Both the position numbers and the translations under genes were made by a program. The notes under the pieces are model-generated. The model saw nothing but the letters and a program-made list of their open reading frames with translations. It had not been told where the DNA came from and searched no databases. 64,000 bases of DNA from an uncultured Eggerthellaceae bacterium (GTDB lineage: Bacteria > Actinomycetota > Coriobacteriia > Coriobacteriales > Eggerthellaceae). Below, in pieces: positions 1-9,585 of the stretch (the first letter of the stretch is position 1; the number at the start of each line of letters is the position of its first letter). Location: positions 124,001 through 188,000 of the forward strand of contig CAJUQK010000001.1 in NCBI GenBank assembly GCA_910588205.1, in the 5' to 3' direction.

Positions 1-198
1 GCAGATCAGATTCTCGCCGATGGCACGGTCGATGAGCGCCGCCACCACAGAACTGTCAACGCCGCCTGAAAGGGCCAACAGGACCTTCCCCTCCCCTACC
101 TGCTTGCGAATAGCGTCAACCTGCTCTTCGATGAACGCGTTCGCGAGCTCAGGGGTGTTGATACGAGCCATGGAATCAGGACGGACGTTGGGATCCAT
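1..198 (-). CDS. guaA: GMP synthase, ATP-pyrophosphatase (PPase) part, N-terminal fragment
   Basis: Only the first 66 codons lie in the window; the gene continues past base 1. The protein begins [19 protein letters not shown] and reaches the PP-loop [20 protein letters not shown], which is the ATP-binding signature of the GuaA amination domain (XMP to GMP). The ATG at 196-198 follows a near-perfect Shine-Dalgarno (GAGGAGGTCTTA), so the start is well supported. Normal bacterial GuaA has a ~190-residue glutaminase domain before this point; here there is none, so this looks like a stand-alone synthetase subunit as in archaeal two-subunit enzymes. The glutaminase would have to be encoded elsewhere. 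The alternative, another N-type PP-loop ATPase such as NAD synthetase, fits the linker sequence [20 protein letters not shown] less well. Confidence 0.8.
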   Translation of the reverse strand, partial: MDPNVRPDSMARINTPELANAFIEEQVDAIRKQVGEGKVLLALSGGVDSSVVAALIDRAIGENLIC

Positions 199-250
199 TA
201 AGACCTCCTCTGGGTTGACGGATGAGAGCCACCGGACTTCTCTGGAAGAG

Positions 251-256
251 ATTATA
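251..256 (-). promoter_or_regulatory. candidate -10 box for the GMP synthase gene
   Basis: On the minus strand this reads TATAAT, about 50 bases upstream of the guaA start. No convincing -35 hexamer lies 16-18 bases upstream, so this is a partial match only. Confidence 0.35.
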
Positions 257-351
257 GCGTCCTTGGCAAGCGGAGCCTTCCTTACCAGCGAACGGGATAG
301 GGTAAGATGCGAAGGGATGAAGAGAGGCTAACGAAGGAGCAAAGGGCAGCC

Positions 352-1482
352 ATGCATAGCTTTCGGAATGATTACTCTGAGGAGTGCCACCCCCTGGTCT
401 TGGAAGCCCTTGCGAAGTTCGCTTCAGAACAGCAGCCGGGATACACGGAGGATGCCCATTGCGAGCGGGCAAGGATGCTATTGCGTGAGACGATGCTGCG
501 CTCCCTTGAACGCTCAGGAGCCCAAGACGGCCATCGGGAACGCGTTCGTGATTCCGTGATCGAATTCGTTTCCGGTGGTACCATGGCGAACCTCCTGACG
601 ATCTCATCTGCGCTGCGCCCCTACGAGTGCGTGATAGCGGCCCCCGAGGGTCATATCAATGTCCATGAGACCGGCGCCATCGAAGCTACGGGCCATAAGG
701 TCCTCACCACCTCCGATATGAATGGGCTGCTCAGCGTCGAAGGGGTGGATGCTGTCATGGCAGAGCATGGTTACGGTCAAGATCACCACATGGTGATGCC
801 ACGCATGCTCTACCTCTCCTTCTCTACGGAGATGGGGATGGTCCATTCCGCCGCTCAGCTGGCCGCCCTACGCGCCTACGCGGATACCCATGACCTGCTC
901 ATCTACATAGATGGGGCACGGCTTGCGGCAGGGTTGGCAAGCCCGGGTACGGATGCCACGTTGGCCGATATCCTCAAAACGGCCGATGCTTTCACCTTTG
1001 GCGGTACGAAGAACGGAGCGCTCTTCGGTGAAGCCGTCGTGCTCCTCGATCCTGCTGCCTTCGGCAGCTTCAAAGCGGCCCAGAAGCAACGCGGCGCCCT
1101 CATGGCGAAGGGCTTCCTCTATGGCATCCAGTTCGAGGCACTCTTCGATCAGTACGGGTGCGAGGCTGGCATCCCCGGATCAGAGGAGGACGAGCCGCTC
1201 TACTTCTCCTTGGGCAGGCATGCCAATGCTATGGCTGCTGCTCTTGAGGACGCTTTGAAGCGCAACGGCTTCACTCATCTGGTCAGCCAGGGACAGACGA
1301 ATCAGGTATTCGTTCGAGTGGATGCAGATACCGCTCGCCTCCTTGCAGAGCGGTTCGGCTGCGAGTTCTTCGGCGTGCCTTGCGAAGGCGAACAGATCGT
1401 GCGGTTCGTTTGCTCCTGGGCGACCGAACCTGAGCATATCGAAGAGCTCGATCGTACGCTCCGAAGCCTTCATAGCCGATAA
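352..1482 (+). CDS. threonine aldolase family PLP enzyme (beta-eliminating lyase fold)
   Basis: This is a 376-residue fold-type I PLP enzyme, most likely a low-specificity L-threonine aldolase splitting threonine/allo-threonine into glycine and acetaldehyde. The N-terminus MHSFRNDYSEECHPLVLEAL is the family's usual opening, the GGTMANL segment binds the PLP phosphate, and the FTFGGTKNGA segment carries the Schiff-base lysine. I chose the ATG at 352 because AAGGAG sits 12 bases upstream and homologues begin there; an in-frame ATG at 307 would add 15 residues but has a poorer ribosome site. It is divergent from guaA and convergent with the APC permease. Related beta-eliminating lyases (tyrosine phenol-lyase type) are less likely given length and N-terminus. 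In an amino-acid-fermenting anaerobe it would supply glycine. Confidence 0.85.
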   Translation: MHSFRNDYSEECHPLVLEALAKFASEQQPGYTEDAHCERARMLLRETMLRSLERSGAQDGHRERVRDSVIEFVSGGTMANLLTISSALRPYECVIAAPEGHINVHETGAIEATGHKVLTTSDMNGLLSVEGVDAVMAEHGYGQDHHMVMPRMLYLSFSTEMGMVHSAAQLAALRAYADTHDLLIYIDGARLAAGLASPGTDATLADILKTADAFTFGGTKNGALFGEAVVLLDPAAFGSFKAAQKQRGALMAKGFLYGIQFEALFDQYGCEAGIPGSEEDEPLYFSLGRHANAMAAALEDALKRNGFTHLVSQGQTNQVFVRVDADTARLLAERFGCEFFGVPCEGEQIVRFVCSWATEPEHIEELDRTLRSLHSR

Positions 1483-1499
1483 AGCTCCCCGGAAAGAGA

Positions 1500-1524
1500 A
1501 CGGCGGCCCTAGGAGAGCCGCCGT
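1500..1524. terminator. candidate bidirectional terminator between convergent genes
   Basis: ACGGCGGC and GCCGCCGT form an 8-bp perfect stem with a 9-base loop, placed between the 3' ends of the threonine aldolase and the APC permease genes. There is no good T-run on either side, so termination is inferred from position. Confidence 0.4.
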
Positions 1525-1559
1525 GAGCCTATCGTTCTTGATGATGCCGCGGAAGTTCG

Positions 1560-2948
1560 CTAGAACTCGTCCAGCTTCACATCTCGCTTCAAGCCGAAGT
1601 GCAGTATCAGGTAGTAGATCGTACCGATGATGACCCAGCTGATGCCTAAGGTCATGGCAAGGCTATCCAGGCTGATCCACACATATCCGATGATGAAGAA
1701 GCCCACTACCGGCACGATCAGATGTCGCAGGATGTTCTTCGACTTCTTCCGGAACATGAAATAGTAGATGATCGTCAGGTTCAAGATCATGAAAGCAGTG
1801 AGCGCTCCGAAGTTGACGCAGCTTGAGATGGCAGCGATACCTAGGCTATTGAAGATCACCACCAAGACGATGGAGAGCGCGCCGATGAAGATGGCGGCCA
1901 CATAGGGCGTCTTGTACTTGTCGTGGATCTTGGCGAGGGCCTTCGGCATGAGGCGGTCGCGGCTCATGGCGTACAGGATGCGCGCGATGGCGGTCTGGGC
2001 AGCCAGCGCATCGAAGATGCCCCAGGCGATGGCCGTTGCCACAGCGCAGAGCGCGTAGAGGAATTTGCCGCCTGCTATAGAAGCCACCAGGTAGAAGGCG
2101 TTGTCGGGGTCATCAGCGAATACCGCTCCATCAGGGCTCAGGCACCCAGCGATATAGGTCTGTGCCATGAACATAACGCCTACGAGCAGAAGCGATATGA
2201 CCATGGCCCGGGAAGGCCCGCGCTTGGCGTCTTTCGCCTCTTCGGAGAGCGTAGCGATCGCGTCGAAGCCGAGGAACGAGAGCACGCCCAGAGACACAGC
2301 CCCCATGACCAGATCCATGCTGAAGGTCTCAGCGTTATAGAAGGGCTGGAGCGTGAACCCGTTGGAAAGCGGATCGGTAGCCAGCCACCAGATGCCCATG
2401 ACGAGGAAGACCACCAACACGATGATCTCCGCCACGAGGGCGATCCGGTTCAAGAGCGCAGTGAGCTCGATGCCGCGAACATTCACGAAGGTGTTGAAGA
2501 CCACAAAGATGAGACCCCAGACGAGCGTCGGCACGCCAGGAATAAGGCCGGACATGGCCTGGGCGGCCACTACATAGAGCAAGGTAGGGACCAGCATATA
2601 ATCCAAGAGCATGGTCCAGCCGGTCACGAAGCCCACGCCCTTGCCCACGCCCCGGGATGTGTATCCATAAACGGAACCGGACACCGGGAATTCCCGGGAG
2701 AGCGTAGCGTAGGATACGGCGGTGAATATCATGGCCACCATACCGATCAGATACACGAGCGACGGCATGCCGCCTGAACCGTTGAAAACATCTCCATAGA
2801 TGCCGAATGGAGCGATAGGCACCATGAATATCAAGCCGTAGACGATCATATCCGGGACCGTCAACGCTCGTTTCAATTCTTGCTTGTATCCCATCTCCTC
2901 CAGCGCTTCGCTTGAGGATTCGATGGAATCCATCATCTCTTTAGACAT
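1560..2948 (-). CDS. APC superfamily amino acid permease
   Basis: A 462-residue integral membrane protein of the amino acid-polyamine-organocation superfamily. Hydrophobic segments run through nearly the whole length (about 12), starting at MIVYGLIFMVPIAPFGIYG, which holds the family's substrate-binding unwound helix 1 motif. The region AVSYATLSREFPVSGSVYGY is the conserved TM2-TM3 signature. A 30-residue cytoplasmic N-terminus precedes TM1. The ATG follows AAGGAGGGGGAGC. It lies 43 bases downstream of the formamidase gene and is probably cotranscribed with it. Substrate cannot be read from sequence; context suggests an amino acid or an amide-related compound, but that is inference. Confidence 0.85.
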   Translation of the reverse strand: MSKEMMDSIESSSEALEEMGYKQELKRALTVPDMIVYGLIFMVPIAPFGIYGDVFNGSGGMPSLVYLIGMVAMIFTAVSYATLSREFPVSGSVYGYTSRGVGKGVGFVTGWTMLLDYMLVPTLLYVVAAQAMSGLIPGVPTLVWGLIFVVFNTFVNVRGIELTALLNRIALVAEIIVLVVFLVMGIWWLATDPLSNGFTLQPFYNAETFSMDLVMGAVSLGVLSFLGFDAIATLSEEAKDAKRGPSRAMVISLLLVGVMFMAQTYIAGCLSPDGAVFADDPDNAFYLVASIAGGKFLYALCAVATAIAWGIFDALAAQTAIARILYAMSRDRLMPKALAKIHDKYKTPYVAAIFIGALSIVLVVIFNSLGIAAISSCVNFGALTAFMILNLTIIYYFMFRKKSKNILRHLIVPVVGFFIIGYVWISLDSLAMTLGISWVIIGTIYYLILHFGLKRDVKLDEF

Positions 2949-2991
2949 GCTCCCCCTCCTTGTTCGACGCTTTTTTGCGTCGCTTGGGTCA

Positions 2992-3903
2992 TCATCCTTC
3001 TATCTGGAAACCGTAGGCATCCAGCACGTACTTGGGAACCATGAAGCGGACCGTCTCCTCTGGGTCGACCATCTGGCACACGCGCACATCCCCTACGAGG
3101 GAGAACAACATGACGAGTTCTGCTTCGTCTATCCCCGTGCGCTCGTGGACGAGATCGACCATCTGATGGACCGCCTCGTCCGCCGCTTCGTCCAACGTTG
3201 GCCTTGAGGCGATGATGCCCATGTGCGTGGGGGTCACCAGGAGCGGATTCGGAAGGGAGAGCTGAGGGAGTGCGGTCAGCTGCACCGTGGCGTAGCCTGC
3301 GACCTCGGCCCCAGAGACGCTGATCTCCCCATCACCCATGACCGCATGCATATCCCCGCAACCGAAGAGTGCGCCTGGTGCAGTCACTGGGAAGTAGAGC
3401 ACGGCACCCTCCCCTATCTCCGTGCAATCCATATTGCCACCGTGAGGACCAGGGGTGCCACAATTGACAGGGTCTCCTTCGGGAGCCACGCCAATCACTC
3501 CGATCATCGGCTTCAAAGGGATGCTCAGCTTCTCAGTCCAGACCAGATGATCCCCTTCTATCCGATTGATGGAGGTGGCCCACCCTTTGAAGCGGTCACC
3601 GCAGACGCCTTCATCCTCGCCGGTGCAAGAAGCGGTTCGGCCATCCAGCTCTATCTTCTGGATCTGCACCTTGAGGGCACCGCCTGGCATGGCTCCCTCT
3701 ACATAGATGGGGCCGGTGGCGGGATTGATGCGATCCCAATCGATCTCATCCAGCTCGTCTTCGGGTGTGCGCACTTGGTTGCCGAAGCAATCCATCGTGC
3801 GGATGCGCACGGTATCCCCTGACGCTACCCTCAGAACAGGTTCGGCATCTTGGGCGAAGGCATAGATGACGCGCTCATCCCCCAGTTCATGCAGCTTGCT
3901 CAT
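2992..3903 (-). CDS. acetamidase/formamidase family protein
   Basis: A 303-residue member of the FmdA/AmdA family, which hydrolyses formamide or short-chain amides to the acid plus ammonia in the cytosol. Family hallmarks visible are the metal-site segments GTPGPHGGNMDC and GCGDMHAVMGDGE and the repeated beta-rich architecture. The start MSKLHELGD at 3903 follows AGAAAGAAGGAGCT; ten extra in-frame codons upstream lack their own ribosome site. It sits between rnhA (27 bases upstream) and the APC permease, so it probably belongs to one transcript with hppA and rnhA. A use in nitrogen supply or in disposing of formamide from histidine breakdown is inference. Confidence 0.85.
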   Translation of the reverse strand: MSKLHELGDERVIYAFAQDAEPVLRVASGDTVRIRTMDCFGNQVRTPEDELDEIDWDRINPATGPIYVEGAMPGGALKVQIQKIELDGRTASCTGEDEGVCGDRFKGWATSINRIEGDHLVWTEKLSIPLKPMIGVIGVAPEGDPVNCGTPGPHGGNMDCTEIGEGAVLYFPVTAPGALFGCGDMHAVMGDGEISVSGAEVAGYATVQLTALPQLSLPNPLLVTPTHMGIIASRPTLDEAADEAVHQMVDLVHERTGIDEAELVMLFSLVGDVRVCQMVDPEETVRFMVPKYVLDAYGFQIEG

Positions 3904-3929
3904 AGCTCCTTCTTTCTCTTGGGATCGGG

Positions 3930-4418
3930 TCAACCCTCATAGCCGATATCTCGGGACAGGTTCTCTCCGTCTGCAGCCGCGGTAGCAAGAGCATCGCAAC
4001 GCTCGTTCTCAGGATGCCCTGCATGGCCTTTGATCCACCCGAAGGTGACCTCATGCCCATCCATGGCGGCCAAGAGCTCCTCCCACAGATCGCGATTCGC
4101 CACAGGTTCCCGCTTCGCATTCTTCCAGCCTTTGCGCTTCCATGAGGATATCCAATCCTTATTGAAGGCATCAGCGACGTACTTCGAATCCGTTTGGACA
4201 TGCACGCGACAAGGATGCTTCAATGCTTGGAATGCGCGTATGACCCCTAGAAGCTCCATGCGGTTGTTGGTGGTCAGCTGGAAGCCCTCAGAGAGCTCGC
4301 GCTCATGGATCTGGCCGTTCGCGTCCCTGAAGCGCAGCAGCGCGCCGAACCCCCCATTACCGGGATTCCCGCGCGCCGCGCCGTCGGTATATATCTGGAC
4401 CTCGTGCAAGGTCAACAT
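3930..4418 (-). CDS. rnhA: ribonuclease HI
   Basis: A 162-residue RNase H domain that cuts the RNA strand of RNA-DNA hybrids. The acidic active-site residues can be placed: D in [14 protein letters not shown] in [11 protein letters not shown] in VQTDSKYV and the last D in NERCDALA. The GHAGHPENE segment carries the catalytic-loop His. Length matches single-domain RNase HI, with no N-terminal hybrid-binding domain. The start is 10 bases after the hppA stop, so the two are likely cotranscribed. Confidence 0.93.
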   Translation of the reverse strand: MLTLHEVQIYTDGAARGNPGNGGFGALLRFRDANGQIHERELSEGFQLTTNNRMELLGVIRAFQALKHPCRVHVQTDSKYVADAFNKDWISSWKRKGWKNAKREPVANRDLWEELLAAMDGHEVTFGWIKGHAGHPENERCDALATAAADGENLSRDIGYEG

Positions 4419-4428
4419 CCGCTCCGTA

Positions 4429-6567
4429 CTAGAGCATGGACTGGATCAAGATGAAGAGCGGGCTGAAGGTCAGAGATACGATGGTCATCAGATTGATGAG
4501 GATGTTCATGGAAGGACCGGAGGTATCCTTGAACGGATCGCCCACGGTGTCGCCCACGACAGCTGCCTTGTGGGCCTCAGACCCCTTGCCACCGAAGTAA
4601 CCCTGCTCGATGTACTTCTTGGCATTATCCCAAGCGCCACCAGCGTTGGACATGAAGATAGCCATCAGCATGCCCGTGGCCACCGCACCCGCCAAGAAGC
4701 CGCCCAGCATCGCTGGATCGATGCAGCCGATGACGATGGGAACCACGATGGAGATGATGCCCGGAGCCATCATCTCGTGCAGAGCCGAGGTGGTGGAGAT
4801 GCCCACGCACTTGTCATACTCAGGCTGAGCCTTGTATTCCATGATGCCAGGGATCTCGCGGAACTGGCGACGAACCTCTTCCACCATGGCATGGGCTGCC
4901 CGTGAGACAGCACCCATGGTGAGCGCTGCGAACATGAAGGGCATCATGGCACCCACGAAGATGCCCGCCACGATCAGCGGATCGGTGAGGGACAGCTCGA
5001 AGCTGGGGATGTAGTTGTGCATGGTGGCCTGATAGGACACGAACAGCGAGATGGCTGACAGACCCGCCGAGGAGATGGCGAAACCCTTGGCGATGGCCGC
5101 CGTGGTGTTGCCTACCGCATCCAGGGCGTCCGTGCGGTCACGGACCTCTTCGGGAAGCCCTGCCATCTCAGCGATGCCGCCCGCATTGTCAGCTACCGGA
5201 CCATAGGCATCAACGCCGATGGTGATGGCGGTGTTGGAGAGCATGCCCGTGGCAGCCAGGCCGACACCGAAGAGGCCAACAGCGATGGCGTTGTCAGTGG
5301 AAGCCTCAGGGAAGGCCATGTTGCCGAAGAGGAAGGCACCGATGATGGCCAAGGCAACGAGGCAGATGGGGGCGATGGTAGAGAGCATGCCCGTACCCAG
5401 ACCCTCGATGATGACGGTGGCAGCGCCCGTCTCGGCCGCCTCTGCGATCTTATGGACCGGCTTGTAGTGATCAGAGCAGAAGTACTCGGTGATCTTGCCG
5501 ATGGCCAGGCCGGCGATGAGGCCGCAGAGCACGCTGCCGAAGAGCCACAGCGGCTGGGCTTCTACAGCCATGCCGTTCCAAACGAAGAAGATGCCCAAGA
5601 TCACGAGGATCTCAAGGCCGGCAGCCACATAGGTTCCCCTGTTCAGAGCCTTATGCAGGTCAGCCCCTTCCTTGGTGCGAACGGCGAACAGACCGATGAT
5701 GGAGGTGATGATGCCGCAGGCAGCGATGACTACCGGGACGACCATGGCCCAGATGAGATCAGCGCCAACGAAGTAGCCGCCCAAGGCACCGAAGGTGATT
5801 GCCAGGATGGTGGGAGCCAGGATGGAACCGGTGTAGCTCTCGAAGAGGTCAGCACCCATGCCGGCTACGTCACCCACGTTGTCACCAACGTTGTCAGCGA
5901 TGGTCGCCGGGTTGCGCGGGTCGTCCTCGGGGATGCCTGCCTCTACCTTGCCCACCAGGTCAGCGCCTACGTCGGCTGCTTTGGTGTAGATGCCGCCGCC
6001 CACACGAGCAAAGAGAGCCACAGCCGATGCGCCGGTAGCGAAGCCCTCTACCATGCCGATGTGCTCATGGGCCAGATGCATGACCTCACCCGTCACATCG
6101 ATGCCGGAGATGCCGCTGAATACCAGGAGCACCAGCCACAGGGAGAGACCCAGGAGGGCGAAGGAGGCTACGCAGAGGCCCATGGTGAGACCGCTGCGGA
6201 AGCTCACGGTGAGCGCTTTTGCTACGCTGGTCTCCGCAGCATAGGCCGTGCGCGTGTTCGCACGCGTTGCCACGTGCATGCCCACGTACCCGGCAGCTGC
6301 AGAGAGGACGCCGCCTGTGATGAACGCGAGAGCCGTCACCCAGGAGAGCGCTATGGCCATCACGATGGCGACCACCACCATGAAGATCACGAGCAGCTTG
6401 TACTCGCTCATGAGGAACGCCTTGGCGCCCTGTTGGATCTTGATGGAGATGGAGTTCATCTTCTCAGATCCAGGATCCTGCCTGAGGACCCAGCTTCCCA
6501 GATACGCCGCGAAGAAGATACCGACTGCGGCGCAGATGGGAGCTATCCACGCTATTGCCGTTGTCAC
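4429..6567 (-). CDS. hppA: membrane-bound proton/sodium-translocating pyrophosphatase, K+-stimulated type
   Basis: A 712-residue ion-pumping pyrophosphatase that couples PPi hydrolysis to H+ (or Na+) export across the cytoplasmic membrane. Signature segments are [39 protein letters not shown] and, near the C-terminus, [18 protein letters not shown], which coordinate Mg-PPi. The [13 protein letters not shown] segment carries Ala where K+-independent enzymes have Lys, so a K+-stimulated enzyme is predicted. I use the GTG at 6567 (AGGGAAAGGTGTAAGACA upstream) because it places the first helix [19 protein letters not shown] right at the N-terminus; an in-frame ATG at 6630 would add 21 polar residues. 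Whether the pumped ion is H+ or Na+ cannot be told here. Likely first gene of hppA-rnhA-formamidase-permease. Confidence 0.95.
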   Translation of the reverse strand: MTTAIAWIAPICAAVGIFFAAYLGSWVLRQDPGSEKMNSISIKIQQGAKAFLMSEYKLLVIFMVVVAIVMAIALSWVTALAFITGGVLSAAAGYVGMHVATRANTRTAYAAETSVAKALTVSFRSGLTMGLCVASFALLGLSLWLVLLVFSGISGIDVTGEVMHLAHEHIGMVEGFATGASAVALFARVGGGIYTKAADVGADLVGKVEAGIPEDDPRNPATIADNVGDNVGDVAGMGADLFESYTGSILAPTILAITFGALGGYFVGADLIWAMVVPVVIAACGIITSIIGLFAVRTKEGADLHKALNRGTYVAAGLEILVILGIFFVWNGMAVEAQPLWLFGSVLCGLIAGLAIGKITEYFCSDHYKPVHKIAEAAETGAATVIIEGLGTGMLSTIAPICLVALAIIGAFLFGNMAFPEASTDNAIAVGLFGVGLAATGMLSNTAITIGVDAYGPVADNAGGIAEMAGLPEEVRDRTDALDAVGNTTAAIAKGFAISSAGLSAISLFVSYQATMHNYIPSFELSLTDPLIVAGIFVGAMMPFMFAALTMGAVSRAAHAMVEEVRRQFREIPGIMEYKAQPEYDKCVGISTTSALHEMMAPGIISIVVPIVIGCIDPAMLGGFLAGAVATGMLMAIFMSNAGGAWDNAKKYIEQGYFGGKGSEAHKAAVVGDTVGDPFKDTSGPSMNILINLMTIVSLTFSPLFILIQSML

Positions 6568-6676
6568 TGTCTTACACCTTTCCCTCAAGGACACATATGA
6601 GGGAGAATGTACAGGAAAACGACCCGACAAGCGGCCATCAATCAGCAGATGGTCGGCCCTGACGGGCGCATGACCT

Positions 6677-7597
6677 TCAGGGGAGCTGGGAGGTAGCCTC
6701 TATGTCTTGTCGGATCTGGGATGCCAGCGCCTCAGGACCGTCGAATTTGATCATGGGGCGCAGATAGCGGATGAACTGGAGTGTGAGCTCTTCAGCATAG
6801 ATGTCCCCGGAGAACCCCAGCAGATGGGCTTCCACTGTGTGGTTGTGAACCCCTTCGAAGGTCACAGGAACCCCTACGGATATGGCCGCCTTGAAGCGTT
6901 GTCCGTCGACGATAGCATACCCTGCATAGACCCCATCGGCTGGGATGAGGCCTTCGGCGGGAACCTGCAGGTTCGCTGTAGCGATGCCCATCTCACGGCC
7001 CACCTGGCGTCCGGCCACTACCTTACCTGACAAGGCGAAGGGCTGCCCTAAGAGCCTTCCCGCCTCTTCTACCTTGCCCTCCGAGATGAGCGCCCGGATG
7101 CGCGTGGAGGTCACAGGATGTCCTTCCTGCTGGAAGAGCGGCAGAGCAACCACCTCCATGCCGTGATCGTCACCCCAGGCTTTGAGTAGGCTGACATCCC
7201 CTGAAGCCTGGCACCCGAATCTGAGATCCTCCCCTACGAACAGCATCTTGGGAGCCCCTGAGGAGAACAGCGCATCCAAGAACCTCTCCGGCTGCATGGT
7301 GCGCACGGTCTCATCGAAGACGATGGTGACCACCTCGTCAACACCGGAGGCAGCCAGATGCGTCAAGCGGTCTTCATTGCTCATGAGCTTTCCCAGCTTC
7401 CCAGGAGCGAATACCTCATCGGGATCTATGTCGAAGGTGATGATCATGGATGTTCTGCCCTGGGCGTGGGCTTCGTCCAGGGTCTTCTCCAGGATGAACC
7501 GATGGCCTTGATGGAGGCCGTCGAAGACGCCGAAAGCGCAGGATGTCCCCGGGAAGAGAGGGTGCGAGGGCAGGGTGCGTATCTCAGATGACCCCAC
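6677..7597 (-). CDS. ribF: bifunctional riboflavin kinase / FAD synthetase
   Basis: A 306-residue two-domain enzyme: an N-terminal FMN adenylyltransferase with the nucleotidyl-transferase motif GVFDGLHQGH and the STRIR motif, then a C-terminal flavokinase with GIATANLQVP and the catalytic-Glu segment NHTVEAHLLGF. It makes FMN and FAD from riboflavin. The GTG at 7597 is chosen because GAAGGGGG lies just upstream and this puts the HxGH motif at the usual distance; translation would then start inside the last codons of truB (14-base overlap), which points to translational coupling. An in-frame ATG further up would reach well into truB and is unlikely. It is the last gene of the rimP-to-ribF operon. 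Confidence 0.93.
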   Translation of the reverse strand: MGSSEIRTLPSHPLFPGTSCAFGVFDGLHQGHRFILEKTLDEAHAQGRTSMIITFDIDPDEVFAPGKLGKLMSNEDRLTHLAASGVDEVVTIVFDETVRTMQPERFLDALFSSGAPKMLFVGEDLRFGCQASGDVSLLKAWGDDHGMEVVALPLFQQEGHPVTSTRIRALISEGKVEEAGRLLGQPFALSGKVVAGRQVGREMGIATANLQVPAEGLIPADGVYAGYAIVDGQRFKAAISVGVPVTFEGVHNHTVEAHLLGFSGDIYAEELTLQFIRYLRPMIKFDGPEALASQIRQDIEATSQLP

Positions 7598-8585
7598 GGG
7601 AGACCCCCTTCGAGAAGACGCACTCAGGGACGTAGGCATCCTTGCCCCCATCGAAGCGATACACAGCCAGGACATGATCGGTGCTCAGCATCAGCACTTG
7701 TTCCCCGGGCGTAGGTGGGATACATGATTCCACTACCCCTGCCGTACAGGCGCACGGGCTATGGAGGGGATCATGGGTATGCTCATGGAGCCGCACGGTA
7801 GCAGAAGGAAGCTGCATGCCATGGCTGACGCCTTCGCGCTCGCGGCCTTCAAGGTAGGCGAAGCGCAAGCCCAGGACCTTGACCGGATCAAGGCATGCGC
7901 GCTCCCTTAGGGCTTCCAAGGCATCGAGAGAGGCACAGTCCTCTAGGGTGATGCGGCCGCTCTGAGTACGGATGAGCGAGCTCAGATGCGCTTCAGTGCC
8001 TGCCGCCTTGCCGATATCCCGGGCGAGCGAACGGATATAGGTACCCTTGGACACCTGGAAGGCCACATCCCAGAAGAGGCTGCCTTCCTCTTCCCCCACC
8101 CTGAGCAACTCGGCACGGCCTACCTTGATGGGACGGGGCTCCAAGTGAAGCACAGTGCCCTTTCGGGCTGCAGCATAGGACTTGACACCGTCCTTCTTGA
8201 TGGCGGAATAGGCAGGGGGCATCTGCATCTGCGGCCCTAGGAACCTTTCCAGCACGCTTTGGGCGAAAAGCGGGTCGAGCATCTGGGAAGGCACGGGAGC
8301 GGTGCGGATCACACTGCCCTCAGCGTCATCGGTATCAGTGGCGGCTCCGAAGCAGATGCGCGCCTCGTAGCCCTTTCGTTGGGATCCCAACAGAGAATTG
8401 AGGCGGCTAGCGGGACCGACGAGCACGATCAGCACGCCTTGGGCCATGGGATCGAGGGTGCCAGCGTGCCCCACCCTCTTCTCACCGAAGATCCTCCGAA
8501 CGCGGTTCACCACATCATGGGAGGTCATGCCCGCAGGTTTATCTACAGCCAACAGCAGGCTCAGATCGGTCTGTCCCCTCTTCAT
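7584..8585 (-). CDS. truB: tRNA pseudouridine-55 synthase
   Basis: A 333-residue TruB that makes pseudouridine 55 in the T-loop of tRNAs. The catalytic Asp is in GHAGTLDPMAQG, and LAVDKPAGMTSHDVV and GTYIRSLARDIG are family motifs. The C-terminal ~90 residues correspond to the PUA-like RNA-binding region, more divergent than the core. It starts 6 bases after the NrnA stop and overlaps ribF, as is common in Gram-positive rbfA-truB-ribF clusters. Confidence 0.95.
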   Translation of the reverse strand: MKRGQTDLSLLLAVDKPAGMTSHDVVNRVRRIFGEKRVGHAGTLDPMAQGVLIVLVGPASRLNSLLGSQRKGYEARICFGAATDTDDAEGSVIRTAPVPSQMLDPLFAQSVLERFLGPQMQMPPAYSAIKKDGVKSYAAARKGTVLHLEPRPIKVGRAELLRVGEEEGSLFWDVAFQVSKGTYIRSLARDIGKAAGTEAHLSSLIRTQSGRITLEDCASLDALEALRERACLDPVKVLGLRFAYLEGREREGVSHGMQLPSATVRLHEHTHDPLHSPCACTAGVVESCIPPTPGEQVLMLSTDHVLAVYRFDGGKDAYVPECVFSKGVSRGVI

Positions 8586-8591
8586 GGGTGC

Positions 8592-9578
8592 CTAGCAGCC
8601 GAGGGATCCCTGGAGTGCGGCTTTGACCTGCACGATGGCCTTGTCCAAGGGGCCAGGCAGGGTGAAGCCCGCAGCGGCCTTATGGCCTCCTCCACCGAAG
8701 AGGCCAGCGATGGCGGCCACATCGGTCCCATCCTTCGCGCGCAGGCTGCCGCGCACCTCATCTCCTCGCACCTTCAGGATGCAGACCACGCTCACCTGAC
8801 CCAAGGAGCGCAGGACATCTATGGCCCCTTCGCAATCAGCATAGCTGGCACCGTAGCGATCCATATCCTCTTGGGAGAGGAAGCTGAGAGCAACGGAGCC
8901 GTCACCCAAGAGCTCCATATGCTGGACGACAAGGGACTCCATCTGTACGGCGGCCAAGGTCTTGCTCTGGTAGAAGGCGGTGGATATGCCAGAAACGCTG
9001 ATTCCCGTGGCGACCATCTCAGAGGCCAAAGCGAAAGCCCGCTGATCAGCATTCTGATACTGGAAGCGGCCCGTATCGGTCATGAGGCCCGTATAGCAAG
9101 GACCGGCCAGCTCTGGACCAAGCGGCACCCCCGCCGCCTTCGCCACTTCCCAGACAAGGCAGGTGGCAGAGGGGGCCGATGGGTCTATATGGAAGATATC
9201 CGCTGGGCATTCTGACACCTCATGATGATCGAGGGTGATGGTGAACTGGGCACCTTGCCGCAATGCGCAGGCAGCTTGCCCCAGCCGGTCATCACCGGAA
9301 GCATCCACAGAGATGAAGGTAGCAGCCGGATGGGCTTCCGAGACGTTCACCAGAGAAGATGCACCGGGGATGCTCAGGAGTGCAGCATCCAAAGGCTCCT
9401 TCAGAGCCACGACCGGCTGGACTTCCTTCCCGAGGGCCTTGAGGATGGCGGTCATCCCTAAGACAGAGCCAATGCAATCACCATCAGGGCTCACGTGCCC
9501 ACAGACGATGAAGTCATCGTGGGTACGCAGTGCCTGGGCGATGGCAGCGAAAGAGGCTTGCTCCATAGAACCGACCAT
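8592..9578 (-). CDS. nrnA: DHH/DHHA1 phosphoesterase, NrnA-type oligoribonuclease / pAp phosphatase
   Basis: A 328-residue protein with the DHH-family metal motifs CGHVSPDGDCIGS, SVDASGDD and ITLDHHEVS, followed by a DHHA1 substrate-binding domain ending in GGGGHKAAAG. Family members degrade short RNAs (nanoRNA) and dephosphorylate 3'-phosphoadenosine 5'-phosphate. The start MVGSMEQASF at 9578 follows GAGAGGACC and lies 7 bases after the rbfA stop. The position between rbfA and truB is the usual one in Gram-positive genomes. Confidence 0.9.
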   Translation of the reverse strand: MVGSMEQASFAAIAQALRTHDDFIVCGHVSPDGDCIGSVLGMTAILKALGKEVQPVVALKEPLDAALLSIPGASSLVNVSEAHPAATFISVDASGDDRLGQAACALRQGAQFTITLDHHEVSECPADIFHIDPSAPSATCLVWEVAKAAGVPLGPELAGPCYTGLMTDTGRFQYQNADQRAFALASEMVATGISVSGISTAFYQSKTLAAVQMESLVVQHMELLGDGSVALSFLSQEDMDRYGASYADCEGAIDVLRSLGQVSVVCILKVRGDEVRGSLRAKDGTDVAAIAGLFGGGGHKAAAGFTLPGPLDKAIVQVKAALQGSLGC

Positions 9579-9585
9579 GGTCCTC

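Noticed and set aside
1923-2777. Plus-strand open frame opposite the APC permease
   Set aside because: Antisense shadow; no domain, no ribosome site, overlaps a well-supported membrane protein.
5452-6600. Long open frame (382 codons) on the plus strand opposite hppA
   Set aside because: It is a shadow of the high-GC coding frame of hppA: no ribosome site, no recognisable domain, and composition (His, Glu, Asp rich) typical of antisense reading.
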